IMG/VR virus record: IMGVR_UViG_3300027852_000029
Coordinates: 1 to 35,034 of that record
Length of the DNA: 35,034 bases
Reading direction: 5' to 3' (one strand)
Source of the DNA: a virus
In this document: one piece after another, positions 1 to 8,076 of the stretch
Position numbering within the stretch: the first letter of the stretch is position 1
How the letters are laid out: each line of letters begins with the position of its first letter
Translations under genes and position numbers: made by a program
Notes under the pieces: generated by a model
The model's database searches: none
What the model saw: only the letters and a program-made list of their open reading frames with translations
Told to the model about the DNA's origin: nothing

Positions 1-127
1 ATGGCTCGTGTCTCGATTCCAAGATACAGAAACAGAGTTTAGAGTTCTAGGCAAGGCTTTAAGTGTTAACCCGAAATCTTGGAAGTACAAGCATTCTATT
101 GAGTCTAAAGTTGGCTTAGGTGCTGGC
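1..127. repeat. Terminal direct repeat, left copy
   Basis: The first 127 bases are identical to 34908-35034. The repeat lies wholly inside the portal gene, and the reading frame passes through it without a break when the two ends are joined. Exactly 127 bases is a common maximum assembly k-mer, so this is more likely the overlap of a circular contig than a physical terminal repeat. Unique length is then 34,907 bp. Confidence 0.95.
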
Positions 128-595
128 AGTAACGATCAATTAATTGAAGCTCGACAAGGGATTTATTCTATTCAGCAACAATTGAAGGCTACTGGCTCGG
201 TATTGGTGGATGAAGAAGGTATATACAACAATCTTACATCACTAACTGATGGGCTTGGATTTAGCCGTAGTGAGAAATTATTTAATAACCCTGCTGAGCC
301 TGATGAGTTATTGCTCGCTCAGAATGAACAGTTGAATCAAATGGTTTTACAGTTACAGGAGCAGAACGCACAGTTACAGAATCCATTGGCTGAAGCTGAA
401 ATGGTTAAGCGAGAGGGTGATATCGCTATTGCGCAAGGCAAGTTATCGCTTGAAGGTGCAAAGCTGGAGGAAGATCAGCGTCAGTTTAATATCAAAACAA
501 GTCAAGATGCTAATCAAAGCCAACAAAAAACAGCTTTAGAGTTAACCAAGTTAGAGCTTGATAGTGGTGAAGATATACCAGGGAGTGTAGTTTGA
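2..595 (+). CDS. Portal protein, C-terminal part (continues from 33442-34907)
   Basis: This is the 3' end of the portal gene that starts at 33442. Joining 34907 to position 1 gives one frame with codons beginning at position 2, for a total of about 686 residues, close to the 725 of P22 gp1. This part holds the end of the core and a long helical, Gln/Glu-rich tail (about residues 585-686) such as forms the barrel of P22-type portals. The stop overlaps the next start (TGATG). The GTG at position 8 is only an internal codon. The portal is the dodecameric vertex ring through which DNA is packaged and ejected. Confidence 0.9.
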   Translation, partial: WLVSRFQDTETEFRVLGKALSVNPKSWKYKHSIESKVGLGAGSNDQLIEARQGIYSIQQQLKATGSVLVDEEGIYNNLTSLTDGLGFSRSEKLFNNPAEPDELLLAQNEQLNQMVLQLQEQNAQLQNPLAEAEMVKREGDIAIAQGKLSLEGAKLEEDQRQFNIKTSQDANQSQQKTALELTKLELDSGEDIPGSVV

Positions 596-879
596 TGACT
601 GAAACAGATTTAAAGAACACAATACAAAAAGCTCAACGAGCAGATGAGTTGCTTAATGATCCGCTTATACAGGAGTTTATTATTTCCCTGCGCGGTGACT
701 TACTTAATAAGTTTGAAAGCACAAATTTAAATGATGACAAGTCTAGGCAAGATGCTTGGCAGCAATCGCAAGTATTAAATAAGTTTTTAGAAAAGTTCAC
801 CAAAACAATTAGGGATGGCAAGAACGCTAAATTATCTCTAATGGATAAAGCAAAGGTTAAACTTAAGAATGTAATTTAA
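595..879 (+). CDS. Small conserved phage protein between portal and scaffold
   Basis: A 94-residue, highly charged, probably all-helical protein. The ATG at 595 overlaps the portal stop as TGATG, which implies translational coupling; a TTG codon one position upstream is less likely as start. Small helical proteins of this size commonly sit between portal and scaffold in podophages, but I cannot name a function. No membrane segment or metal motif is visible. It would be made with the head proteins, so a minor head or assembly role is possible. Confidence 0.7.
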   Translation: MTETDLKNTIQKAQRADELLNDPLIQEFIISLRGDLLNKFESTNLNDDKSRQDAWQQSQVLNKFLEKFTKTIRDGKNAKLSLMDKAKVKLKNVI

Positions 880-907
880 ACGTGAACAACCATTAAGGAC
901 TCACACA

Positions 908-1876
908 ATGCAAACATCAGAACAAGAGATTTTAAAAAGAATCAGTATGAGCCGAGGTACTACAGAGCCTTCAACAGAAGCGCCAACTGAAAATGCCGAA
1001 GCTGTTAACGTGTCGGAAGATGCACCAATCGAAGATGTAGTTGAATTAGAGGCGCAAGCTAATGAAGAAGTTACAACGGAAATTGAAGAGCCAGCAGAGG
1101 CGCAAAATGAACAAGCGACTACTGATAATGAGGATGAGGATCTTTACGTTGAATATAAAGGACGTGAAATAAACCTTAAAGACATTGATGAATGGGAGCA
1201 AGGGCATTTACGACAAGCTGATTATACCCGTAAAACACAAGAGCTAGCAGATAACCGTAAGGACTTCGAAGCAGAACAAGAAGGATTTAACGGTAAGCAA
1301 TCCAAGTTATCAGAGCAACTATTAACATTAGAGGCGATGATTGCAGAGGACGATTTATCTGATGAAGCGCTTGCAGATTTACGAGAGTACGAACCAGAGC
1401 AGTATATTAAGCATCTTGAAAAGCAGAGCAAGCGAAAAGAGTTTTTTAAGGAAGCAAAAGTAAGCGCTACTCCCAAACAAGAAGTAAATATACAAGAAGA
1501 GCAGGGCAAGTTAATTGCAGCTAATCCACAATGGATCAGCGAAGGTAAAGCAACAGAGGCGTACACTAAAGATATGGACGCTTTAACTAGTTATTATACT
1601 GATAACAACTTTACTCAGTCACAAGTTGACGCGGTTAATAGCAATTCTTTAATTGCCAATGCAGTCATACAGGCAGCAAGAGCAAGTAAGTTAGGTAAAA
1701 CTAATGCAGCTATAGAAAAGCGAGTCCGTCAAGCCCCGGTAAGCACAAAACCTAAAGCTCAGGCAGGTAACAAACAGCTAGATCAAATCAAAAAGTTAGA
1801 GTCAGACCTTAAAAGGTTTGGTAGAAACGAAGATTTTGTCAAGCTAAGAAAGCTTAAACGACAACTTAACAACTAA
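908..1876 (+). CDS. Scaffolding protein
   Basis: 322 residues lying directly before the coat gene, the usual place for a scaffold. The first 80 residues are strongly acidic and low in complexity (many Glu, Asp, Thr, Ala). The middle (about 110-190) is charged and helical with coiled-coil character, and the C-terminus (about 270-322) is basic, with repeated Lys/Arg and a final KLKRQL-type helix. P22 and SU10-type scaffolds use a basic C-terminal helix-loop-helix to bind coat protein, which fits. The start is supported by AAGGA about 10 bases upstream. The call rests on position and composition. Confidence 0.8.
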   Translation: MQTSEQEILKRISMSRGTTEPSTEAPTENAEAVNVSEDAPIEDVVELEAQANEEVTTEIEEPAEAQNEQATTDNEDEDLYVEYKGREINLKDIDEWEQGHLRQADYTRKTQELADNRKDFEAEQEGFNGKQSKLSEQLLTLEAMIAEDDLSDEALADLREYEPEQYIKHLEKQSKRKEFFKEAKVSATPKQEVNIQEEQGKLIAANPQWISEGKATEAYTKDMDALTSYYTDNNFTQSQVDAVNSNSLIANAVIQAARASKLGKTNAAIEKRVRQAPVSTKPKAQAGNKQLDQIKKLESDLKRFGRNEDFVKLRKLKRQLNN

Positions 1877-1890
1877 AGAGAGAATTTATT

Positions 1891-2847
1891 ATGGCTACTC
1901 CAGCTGACACTACCAGTACATATGACGCGATTGGTAACCGCGAAGATTTATCAAATATCATTTATGATATTTCACCTACACAAACGCCTTTTATTTCAGG
2001 TATTGCGCATGGTGAAGCAACCGCAACTAACCACGAATGGCAAACAGATAGCTTAGCAACTGCTAGCGCTTCCAATGCTGTTATTGAGGGTGAGGATGCA
2101 ACAACTACCGCAGCAACTCCAACAGTGCGCTTAGGTAATATCACACAAATCAGCGATAAAGTACCTCGCGTTACACGTACACAGCGTCAGGTTGATTCTG
2201 CTGGTCGTGGTGATGAGATGGACTATCAAGTCATGAAGATGGCTAAAGAGCTTAAGCGCGACATGGAATCAGCTTTATTGGCTAACAATGCTAAGGTGGT
2301 CGGTTCTGAATCAGTTGCACGAGAGTTGGCTGGTGTTGAATCATGGCTAGCTACTAACACTGATTTAGGTGCTACAGGTACAGCGCCAACTGGCGATGGT
2401 ACGGATGCTCGTGGTGCTGGTACTCCTCGCTCGTTTGCTGAATCTCAATTACAAGGCGTGTTAGCGTCTATTTGGGATGAAGGCGGTGAGCCTGATACCA
2501 TCATGGTTGGCTCGACTATTAAGCAGGCTATGTCTGGCATTGTTAACGGTGGTGCTGCTGGTGCTGCGCAACGTGTTGTTGATGGTAACGCCAAGACGGT
2601 TACAACTGCCATTGATATTTACGTTAGTGATTTTGGGTCGCTTGCTGTAGTTCCTAACCGCTTTCAAGTTCAAGATTCAATGCTTGTATTGCAGATGGAT
2701 ATGTGGTCGATGGCTAGTATTACTGAGTTTAGAGAAACTCCTTTAGCTAAGACTGGTGATTCAGATCGCGTTCAATTACTTTCTGAGTACACACTTGAAG
2801 CACGCAACGAAAAATCAAGCGGTATTGTTGCTGATTTAACAGCGTAA
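1891..2847 (+). CDS. Major capsid protein, SU10/DUF5309-like
   Basis: 318 residues. The N-terminus contains TYDAIGNREDLSNIIYDISP followed by TPF, the hallmark opening of the DUF5309 (SU10-type) coat family, an HK97-fold group. An acidic and Ala/Thr-rich stretch and a Gly-rich segment (about 150-175) follow. The C-terminal half has typical HK97-fold beta content ending in LEARNEKSSGIVADLTA. RBS AGAGAG precedes the ATG. It forms the icosahedral shell with the scaffold encoded just upstream. It is shorter than P22 coat (430 residues), and pairing this coat type with P22-like portal and gp10-like proteins is a mosaic arrangement. Confidence 0.88.
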   Translation: MATPADTTSTYDAIGNREDLSNIIYDISPTQTPFISGIAHGEATATNHEWQTDSLATASASNAVIEGEDATTTAATPTVRLGNITQISDKVPRVTRTQRQVDSAGRGDEMDYQVMKMAKELKRDMESALLANNAKVVGSESVARELAGVESWLATNTDLGATGTAPTGDGTDARGAGTPRSFAESQLQGVLASIWDEGGEPDTIMVGSTIKQAMSGIVNGGAAGAAQRVVDGNAKTVTTAIDIYVSDFGSLAVVPNRFQVQDSMLVLQMDMWSMASITEFRETPLAKTGDSDRVQLLSEYTLEARNEKSSGIVADLTA

Positions 2848-2855
2848 AGCAAATC

Positions 2856-2876
2856 AAGGGAACGGACTCCCTTTTT
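2856..2876 (+). terminator. Intrinsic terminator after the coat gene
   Basis: Stem AAGGGA/TCCCTT around loop ACGGAC, then TTT, nine bases after the coat stop. The short stem suggests partial termination, which would keep downstream tail genes lower than coat. Confidence 0.65.
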
Positions 2877-2892
2877 AATTTATAGGTGATTT

Positions 2893-3048
2893 ATGACTGA
2901 AGAAAAAAAAGTTAAAAAGACTGTTAACAAGAAATGTGTGGCGCTTAAAAATTTATGTACAACTAAAGATGGCAATGTGAAAAAAGGCAGTGAATTCACT
3001 TGCTCAACTAAAGAGTATGAGATTTTTAAAAAAGCCAAGGCTGTTTAA
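2893..3048 (+). CDS. Small basic protein after coat (DUF7210-like?)
   Basis: 51 residues: a Lys-rich N-terminus, then a compact segment of the form ALKNLCTTKDGNVKKGSEFTC and KEYEIFKKAKAV. The pattern hydrophobic-basic, then a KKGSEF turn, then a short helix, resembles the small DUF7210-like phage proteins found beside coat genes. This is recognition by layout only. RBS ATAGGTGA lies upstream and the stop directly abuts the next ATG. The function is unknown; a head accessory role is suggested by position. Confidence 0.6.
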   Translation: MTEEKKVKKTVNKKCVALKNLCTTKDGNVKKGSEFTCSTKEYEIFKKAKAV

Positions 3049-3378
3049 ATGAAAGATATTGACGCTCAAACTGGTATTACAGAGACATTCAGCAAAGACT
3101 CTATAACTGGTAAAATTCATATACATAAACAGCAGGACGTTAACCCGTTCTTACAGGCTAATAAAGACGAAATGTCTACTCAGTCTAGCGGCTTTAAAGG
3201 TGATATGCATAAAATGGCATCTATACCACCTATCGTATTAGAGATGTGGCGTGAGGATATGAAAGCAAAGGGATACCCTAACCCTAACCCGCTAGCAGTA
3301 GAAAATAGAAAGTATTTATTATCAAAACTTAACTCTCCTGACTGGAATTTCTTAAGAACCAAACAAGGCGTTATCTAA
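3049..3378 (+). CDS. Conserved podophage head-region protein, function unknown
   Basis: 109 residues. The C-terminal pattern, a Met-Ala-Ser-Ile-Pro-Pro helix with EMWREDM followed by LLSKLNSPDWNFLRT, is one I associate with a conserved protein between coat and head-tail adaptor in short-tailed phages. The N-terminal half is polar and histidine-rich (KIHIHKQQD). It overlaps the next start by one base (TAATG). It is probably a minor virion or head-completion component; the exact role is not known to me. Confidence 0.7.
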   Translation: MKDIDAQTGITETFSKDSITGKIHIHKQQDVNPFLQANKDEMSTQSSGFKGDMHKMASIPPIVLEMWREDMKAKGYPNPNPLAVENRKYLLSKLNSPDWNFLRTKQGVI

Positions 3379-4001
3379 TGGCACTATCAACCTATGACGA
3401 TTTAGTTAAAAGTATTGTGGCGTGGAGCCACAGGAAGGATATAGGAGATCTAATTCCTGATTTTATAGCCTTGGCTGAAACTGAGATGTACAACAATGAA
3501 GGTTGGCAATTAGAAACTAGAGATATGGAATTTGTATCAACAGCGTCCATTTCTGGTCGTTACTTAGAGCTACCACCTAACTTTGAAAAGTCACGGAGTA
3601 TACAGTTAGAAACTGGAAGTGGATTGGTCGATGTTAAATTTCAAGCTCCAGAGCAGTTACTTAGACAGTCAACGACAGGACAACCAAGATTTTTTAGTGT
3701 GATAGGTAATGAGATAGAGTTCGATCGTGTGCCGGATTCATCATACACAATTCAAATACAATACTATAAAAAGCCAGACCCGTTAACACTAACAAACCAA
3801 ACTAACAGTGTAATAACTAATCATCCTAATATATACCTGTTCGGCGCACTACATCAGGTTTTTGTTTACCTTGAAGACCCTGAGCAAATGACAAAATATT
3901 TTGCAAAAATGCAGTCAGTTATCCGTGGTGCAAATAAAGCGGCTAAAAAAGCGCGGTATGGTGCTGCTCCTTACATGCGTGTTGAGGGGGTAACTCCTTA
4001 A
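3378..4001 (+). CDS. Head-tail adaptor protein (gp6/SU10-adaptor-like)
   Basis: 207 residues. The start STYDDLVKSIVAWSHRKD, then IPDFIALAETEMYNN, is the typical opening of the adaptor family that docks beneath the portal in P22/SU10-like phages. A beta-rich middle (YLELPPNFEKSRSIQLE, YTIQIQYYKKPDPL) and a helical end (LFGALHQVFVYLEDPEQMTKYFAKM) follow, as expected for the four-helix adaptor core with a beta insertion. The start overlaps the previous stop, and its own stop overlaps the next ATG. It would connect portal to the gp10-like nozzle and help retain packaged DNA. Confidence 0.8.
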   Translation: MALSTYDDLVKSIVAWSHRKDIGDLIPDFIALAETEMYNNEGWQLETRDMEFVSTASISGRYLELPPNFEKSRSIQLETGSGLVDVKFQAPEQLLRQSTTGQPRFFSVIGNEIEFDRVPDSSYTIQIQYYKKPDPLTLTNQTNSVITNHPNIYLFGALHQVFVYLEDPEQMTKYFAKMQSVIRGANKAAKKARYGAAPYMRVEGVTP

Positions 4002-5419
4002 TGGCATTTCAAACAGTATCGTTTAATGTGGTTGGTGGCACTTATGAAAACAAGAGCAGGCCACTTAGCAACACAAGAACGATTAATATGTACCAACAAG
4101 TTAATCCAAAAGCTAAAGATCAATCATCTTTACAATCCTTTCCTGGTCAAAAGTTTTTAAGCTCAGTTAGTGAGATTAAAGAGCGCGGCACTCACAGGAT
4201 GAAAGAGGTGCTTTATCGCGTAGTTGATAAGGTTTTGTATCAGGTTAATTCTCTAGGTATTCACTTGAAAAAGGGCGTTGTCACTGGCTCTGATAGGTGT
4301 ATTTTTGCTAATGACGGTGAGAGCCTGGTAATAGTTTCAGATAGGGTTTATGTTTACAATTCGTTTACTAACTTATTCTCTGAAAACACAAACCCTAACA
4401 TTGTCGGCACAATCTCAGTAACCATTATCAACAATCAATTTATATATACTCGCCCAGATTTTAGTTTTATGGCTCAGCCTGGTGATCCATTTGACGTTAA
4501 CGGCTTGGACGGTGTCGGCGCAGAATCCAGTCCTGACGAGTTAGTTAGGGATTACGCTTTTAATCAAACGATTTACAGATTCGGCGTAAGAACCACTGAG
4601 CCTTGGTATAACTCAGGAGTAGGAAGACCACCAATAGACAGGATAGAAGGTCAAGAGTTTAGCGTTGGCTTAGGTGCTATTCATTCGCTAATAAATACAG
4701 ACAGGGCACTGTATTGGCTTGGTGATGACAAGGCTATTTATCGCGTATCTGGTGGCACAAACGAAAGAATCAGTGATGACGGAATATCAAACACTATTGA
4801 AAACATGACAACTATAGAAGATGCGATTGGTAATACATTTACATTGCAAGGCCAAGACTTCTACATGATAACCTTCCCTAGTGAAAATAAAACGCTAGTG
4901 ATAAATGAATCTCTCGGTAAAGATGGCTGGTTTGAATTGCAAAGCGGTACGGTTGGCGGGATATATTCAGCCACTTCAATAATATCAGCTTATGATAAAA
5001 CTTTTGTATGTTCGGGTGGTAAATTATTAACGCTTGAGAATAACACGTATACGCAAGATTCAGATGTAATGTTACGCCGCAGAACAATGTTACCAATTAC
5101 TAGAAAGAACATCCCTAGTAACATTAAAGGGCGAAGAATTAAAATCTCCAGCATTGAATTTATAATGGAGCAAGGGGTTGGTTTGATTACTGGTCAAGGC
5201 GTTAATCCTAGAATGCTATTAGAGTTGTCTTTTGATGGTGGTCGTTCATTTGCTCATTCGCAATGGGTTGAATTGGGCAGACAAGGGCAGAACACGCTAG
5301 ATGTTACTGCTGATGTCATGGCTAGCGCTGATGAAATAATCCCAAGAATAACTTTATCTGATCCAGTTCCTTTTGCTGTTTACTCAGGACTTGTTGATAT
5401 TAAGGCTGTGGCAAGATGA
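4001..5419 (+). CDS. P22 gp10-like packaged-DNA stabilisation / tail nozzle protein
   Basis: 472 residues, the same length as P22 gp10. The N-terminus (SFNVVGGTYENKSRPLSNTRTI then NMYQQVN) and the regular beta pattern, with repeated WLGDD-type turns and FDGGRSF near the C-terminus, are those of the gp10 beta-propeller family. It forms the hexameric nozzle below the adaptor ring that closes the filled head and carries the tailspikes. It sits immediately after the adaptor, as in P22. It is coupled at both ends: one base overlap upstream and four bases with the next gene. Confidence 0.85.
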   Translation: MAFQTVSFNVVGGTYENKSRPLSNTRTINMYQQVNPKAKDQSSLQSFPGQKFLSSVSEIKERGTHRMKEVLYRVVDKVLYQVNSLGIHLKKGVVTGSDRCIFANDGESLVIVSDRVYVYNSFTNLFSENTNPNIVGTISVTIINNQFIYTRPDFSFMAQPGDPFDVNGLDGVGAESSPDELVRDYAFNQTIYRFGVRTTEPWYNSGVGRPPIDRIEGQEFSVGLGAIHSLINTDRALYWLGDDKAIYRVSGGTNERISDDGISNTIENMTTIEDAIGNTFTLQGQDFYMITFPSENKTLVINESLGKDGWFELQSGTVGGIYSATSIISAYDKTFVCSGGKLLTLENNTYTQDSDVMLRRRTMLPITRKNIPSNIKGRRIKISSIEFIMEQGVGLITGQGVNPRMLLELSFDGGRSFAHSQWVELGRQGQNTLDVTADVMASADEIIPRITLSDPVPFAVYSGLVDIKAVAR

Positions 5420-5715
5420 CATTTAATAGAGTCAACCCGCCGACACACATAAGAATACCTGAAGAAGTATCCAGCAACCCTCAGTTGAGAAAATTATTTG
5501 AAGATATTTTATTTAACATGTTTCAGGAGTGGAAAAGGACGGGCGGCGGGACTGACTTTATAGATCAAAACGAAACAAATATAACCGAGTCATTCACGCT
5601 ATCAAAGCTTTTTGATATAAGAGAGCAAATAGGCAGCAACAAACCTGTAACTATCGACACGACAGGGTTTACTATTGACACGACTGAACAAACTATTGAT
5701 ATGACAGAGGTTTAA
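5416..5715 (+). CDS. Small structural protein with C-terminal TIDTT repeats
   Basis: 99 residues. The N-terminal half (RVNPPTHIRIPEEVSSNPQL, then a helix ending MFQEWKRTGGG) is a conserved opening in podophage tail regions. The C-terminus (about 78-97) carries three imperfect copies of a TIDTT/TIDMT motif, encoded by similar DNA at 5651-5705. The four-base overlap ATGA with the gp10-like gene implies coupled translation. It could be a tail-hub or fibre-connecting protein. The P22 needle gp26 (233 residues) belongs near here but is much longer and coiled-coil, so I do not call it a needle. Confidence 0.65.
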   Translation: MTFNRVNPPTHIRIPEEVSSNPQLRKLFEDILFNMFQEWKRTGGGTDFIDQNETNITESFTLSKLFDIREQIGSNKPVTIDTTGFTIDTTEQTIDMTEV

Positions 5716-7035
5716 ATGGCTCAACAAAACTTAACTATAGGTGTTGCAGATGCGAAACAAGGTGATAACTATTTTACAGCATTTACTAAAGTAGAGGCGA
5801 ATACTACAGAGTTATACACTCAATTTTTTAATAGCTACATCGTAGTAAAGCAAGATAACTTAGCTACCACACTAGGCGGGGCAATAGATAGCTCTAAAGT
5901 GTACCTTTTGGACGGTGTTATTGATTTTTCTGGGACTGGATTAAGTATAGAGGTTCCTGCTGGTGGATTGAGTATAGTCGGCTCTACTTTTGATATTTCA
6001 AAGCTAATTTGTAGTGATGCTAATTACACTATGTTTACATCCCCTGTCGGTGGTAGCGGCGATCTATTAGGTATGGATTATGCTATTGAGGTTACAGGTA
6101 CAGGAGCGCAAGTTTATAACTTAACGGATGCTACCGGATTTAATGCTTTTGAATTCTCACGCATAAACTACAATGATTGCTCATCGCTAGGCACAATTTC
6201 AGGGTACAGACAAGGCTTAGAGGTTGGTACTGGTCGTTTTGGTGGTCAGCCAGAGTTAACACTGGCTGGTACATGGGTTGGTGGTTATTTTATCGACACC
6301 TCTATAGTAAGAAGCTTGACAGATGGCGCTTACTCGTTATTTAAGGCTGGAGCTGGATTTAGTATGGCATCTAGATTTAGATCTAACATGAATATAGACC
6401 TACCAGCCAGTGCTTCATTCTTTGATTTTGCGGCCAGTAACTTTACCACCCCTTCAACAGTGCAAATGACTGGCGCGATAGTTTCTAGAAATGGTGTTTT
6501 TGACGCTACAGATTCAAACATAACTCCGAACATAGATGAAACAGAGCTGGTTTGTGATTGGTCCAACAACAATGGTATGCCCAACACTTTTGAAGGTGGC
6601 TCTATCGGCGTCACTACTGAGGTAGCAACAACAATTAATACTACTGGTGTTTTTGAGGATTTAGCAGCAACGCTATGGACCGTTGCTGATTTACAGCATT
6701 TTGATAACCCAAGCGGCAATCAATTAAGGCATTTAGGTAATACACCGCGAGAATATAAAGTTGTCGCTGATTTCACTGTTGATTCAGCCTCAGGCAACGT
6801 CTTAACATTAAGGGTTAGTAAGTGGGATGATTCAGCATCTTCATTTTCTGTTGTTTTAGATCAGTCCAGACAGGTCAATGCTCTGGTTGGTGGTCGTGAT
6901 GTGGCTTTTTTTGGTGTAAACATAAATACAACGCTAGATCAAAACGATTACATAAAGTTAGAGATTGCAAACCAAACAAGTACAACCAATGTTACAGCGG
7001 AAACTGATAGTTACTACATTGTAGAGGAAAGGTAA
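5716..7035 (+). CDS. Tail fibre or spike-like structural protein
   Basis: 439 residues. The N-terminus (LTIGVADAKQGDNYFTAFTK then VEANTTELYTQF) matches the common phage structural opening, where a short strand-rich segment leads to an FTKVNxNFTELY helix. The middle is Gly/Ser/Thr-rich beta structure, and the end (about 300-439) is a compact beta domain of jelly-roll type (VVADFTVDSASGNVLTLRVS, SYYIVEER). There are no catalytic motifs. It is probably an auxiliary fibre or tail decoration protein. Its start abuts the previous stop, and its end overlaps the next start by one base. Confidence 0.65.
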   Translation: MAQQNLTIGVADAKQGDNYFTAFTKVEANTTELYTQFFNSYIVVKQDNLATTLGGAIDSSKVYLLDGVIDFSGTGLSIEVPAGGLSIVGSTFDISKLICSDANYTMFTSPVGGSGDLLGMDYAIEVTGTGAQVYNLTDATGFNAFEFSRINYNDCSSLGTISGYRQGLEVGTGRFGGQPELTLAGTWVGGYFIDTSIVRSLTDGAYSLFKAGAGFSMASRFRSNMNIDLPASASFFDFAASNFTTPSTVQMTGAIVSRNGVFDATDSNITPNIDETELVCDWSNNNGMPNTFEGGSIGVTTEVATTINTTGVFEDLAATLWTVADLQHFDNPSGNQLRHLGNTPREYKVVADFTVDSASGNVLTLRVSKWDDSASSFSVVLDQSRQVNALVGGRDVAFFGVNINTTLDQNDYIKLEIANQTSTTNVTAETDSYYIVEER

Positions 7036-7370
7036 TGGCAACATCAATAAGCTTATTTACAAACAAAGCTAACACTGTAGCTGATACGCCAGAGGCGCTA
7101 TACACAGCCCCGGAAAAAGGTAACGGAACGATAATTACTGCGGTAACTGCGGCGAACAATTCAACATCAAACAAGAGCTACAAGGCTTATATTGTTGATA
7201 AGGATTCATCGCCAGTTAATCCGCAAAGACCGTTCAGAATTGTTATTTGGGCTGATATAGATTTAGCGACAGGAATAGATGGGCAAACAATACCTCCTGG
7301 CGGATCTTTGTACACAGAATGTAACGCAGCTAACTCTGTTTATTTTACCGTTTCGGGTAAAGAAACGTGA
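7035..7370 (+). CDS. Small beta-rich virion protein
   Basis: 111 residues, almost entirely short beta strands (ALYTAPEKGNGTIITAVTAA, KAYIVDKD, PFRIVIWADIDL, LYTECNAANSVYFTVSG). This looks like the small immunoglobulin-like or fibre-tip proteins often placed after fibre genes. The TAATG overlap with the fibre gene suggests that the products act together. No enzyme motif is present. A fibre-associated or decoration role is inferred from position. Confidence 0.6.
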   Translation: MATSISLFTNKANTVADTPEALYTAPEKGNGTIITAVTAANNSTSNKSYKAYIVDKDSSPVNPQRPFRIVIWADIDLATGIDGQTIPPGGSLYTECNAANSVYFTVSGKET

Positions 7371-7386
7371 TTAGCGATAACTAACA

Positions 7387-7400
7387 AACAATGGTAAAAT
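7387..7400 (+). promoter_or_regulatory. Possible extended -10 promoter before the ejection genes
   Basis: In the 94-base gap before the first ejection gene, TGG directly precedes TAAAAT (7395-7400), an extended -10 form. No convincing -35 is present. A weak imperfect stem (TTGCT with AGCAA, 7406-7436) lies downstream. It may boost the ejection and spike genes. Confidence 0.3.
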
Positions 7401-7464
7401 GGTGTTGCTTGAATAACCTCTTCGGACTCATAGCAATAAACATTAATTAAATAAGGTTTATAGT

Positions 7465-8073
7465 ATGGGTTTTTTATCTCAATTAGGAAACGTTTTTACT
7501 GGTAGCGAAGATGCAAAAGCCAGAAAAAAAGCTGGAAGAATCCAGCAAGAAGAAGCTATTAATCAGGCTGGTCAAATAAGAGAGTCTGGTCAAGCAGCTC
7601 AAGCACTATTCGATCCTTTAACTGGTGTAGGTCAGCAGGGTATAGACTTAGCTGGTTTTCTTGGCAATCCTCAACAACAATTCGATTTCATTCAATCTAA
7701 TCCTTTATTTAAATTAGGCTTGGAAAATCTAAACACACAAACAAATCAAAGTGCTGCTTCTAGAGGTAGATTGTCTGCTGGTGACACACTTCAGCAATTA
7801 ACTAATAACGCAACGCTAGCATCTCAACCACTTATTGATCGACAAAGGCAAGATATACTTAATTTACTAGGTATTAGTCAAAACGTAGCAGGTCAACAAG
7901 CAGGAATAGAGCAAAACACAGCAAGAAGTGTAGCTGATTTACTTACTGGCGGAGCTGCTGCTAAAGCTGGTGGTATCGTTGGCGCTCAAAATGCCAGAAC
8001 TGGTGCGGTAGGTAATATATTTGACGTAGGTGCCACTATTGCTGGCTTGCCTAGCGGCACATTCGGAGGTTAA
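7465..8073 (+). CDS. Ejection (DNA transfer) protein 1, P22 gp7-like position
   Basis: 202 residues. After a charged helical N-terminus, the core DPLTGVGQQGIDLAGFL, NPQQQFDFIQSNPLFKLGL, SAASRGRLSAGDTLQQL and a Gly/Ala-rich end (GGAAAKAGGIVGAQNARTGA) match a conserved ejection-protein family in podophages. Such proteins are packaged in the head and leave first to form a conduit across the host envelope. It lies first in the usual set of three ejection genes. RBS ATAAGG precedes the start. Confidence 0.75.
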   Translation: MGFLSQLGNVFTGSEDAKARKKAGRIQQEEAINQAGQIRESGQAAQALFDPLTGVGQQGIDLAGFLGNPQQQFDFIQSNPLFKLGLENLNTQTNQSAASRGRLSAGDTLQQLTNNATLASQPLIDRQRQDILNLLGISQNVAGQQAGIEQNTARSVADLLTGGAAAKAGGIVGAQNARTGAVGNIFDVGATIAGLPSGTFGG

Positions 8074-8076
8074 AAA

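Noticed and set aside
1-127. Physical direct terminal repeat used for packaging
   Set aside because: It is inside the portal coding sequence and has the exact length of a common assembly k-mer; an assembly overlap explains it better.
5416-5715. P22 gp26-type tail needle
   Set aside because: Position is suggestive but the protein is 99 residues with no trimeric coiled-coil heptads; gp26 is more than twice as long.
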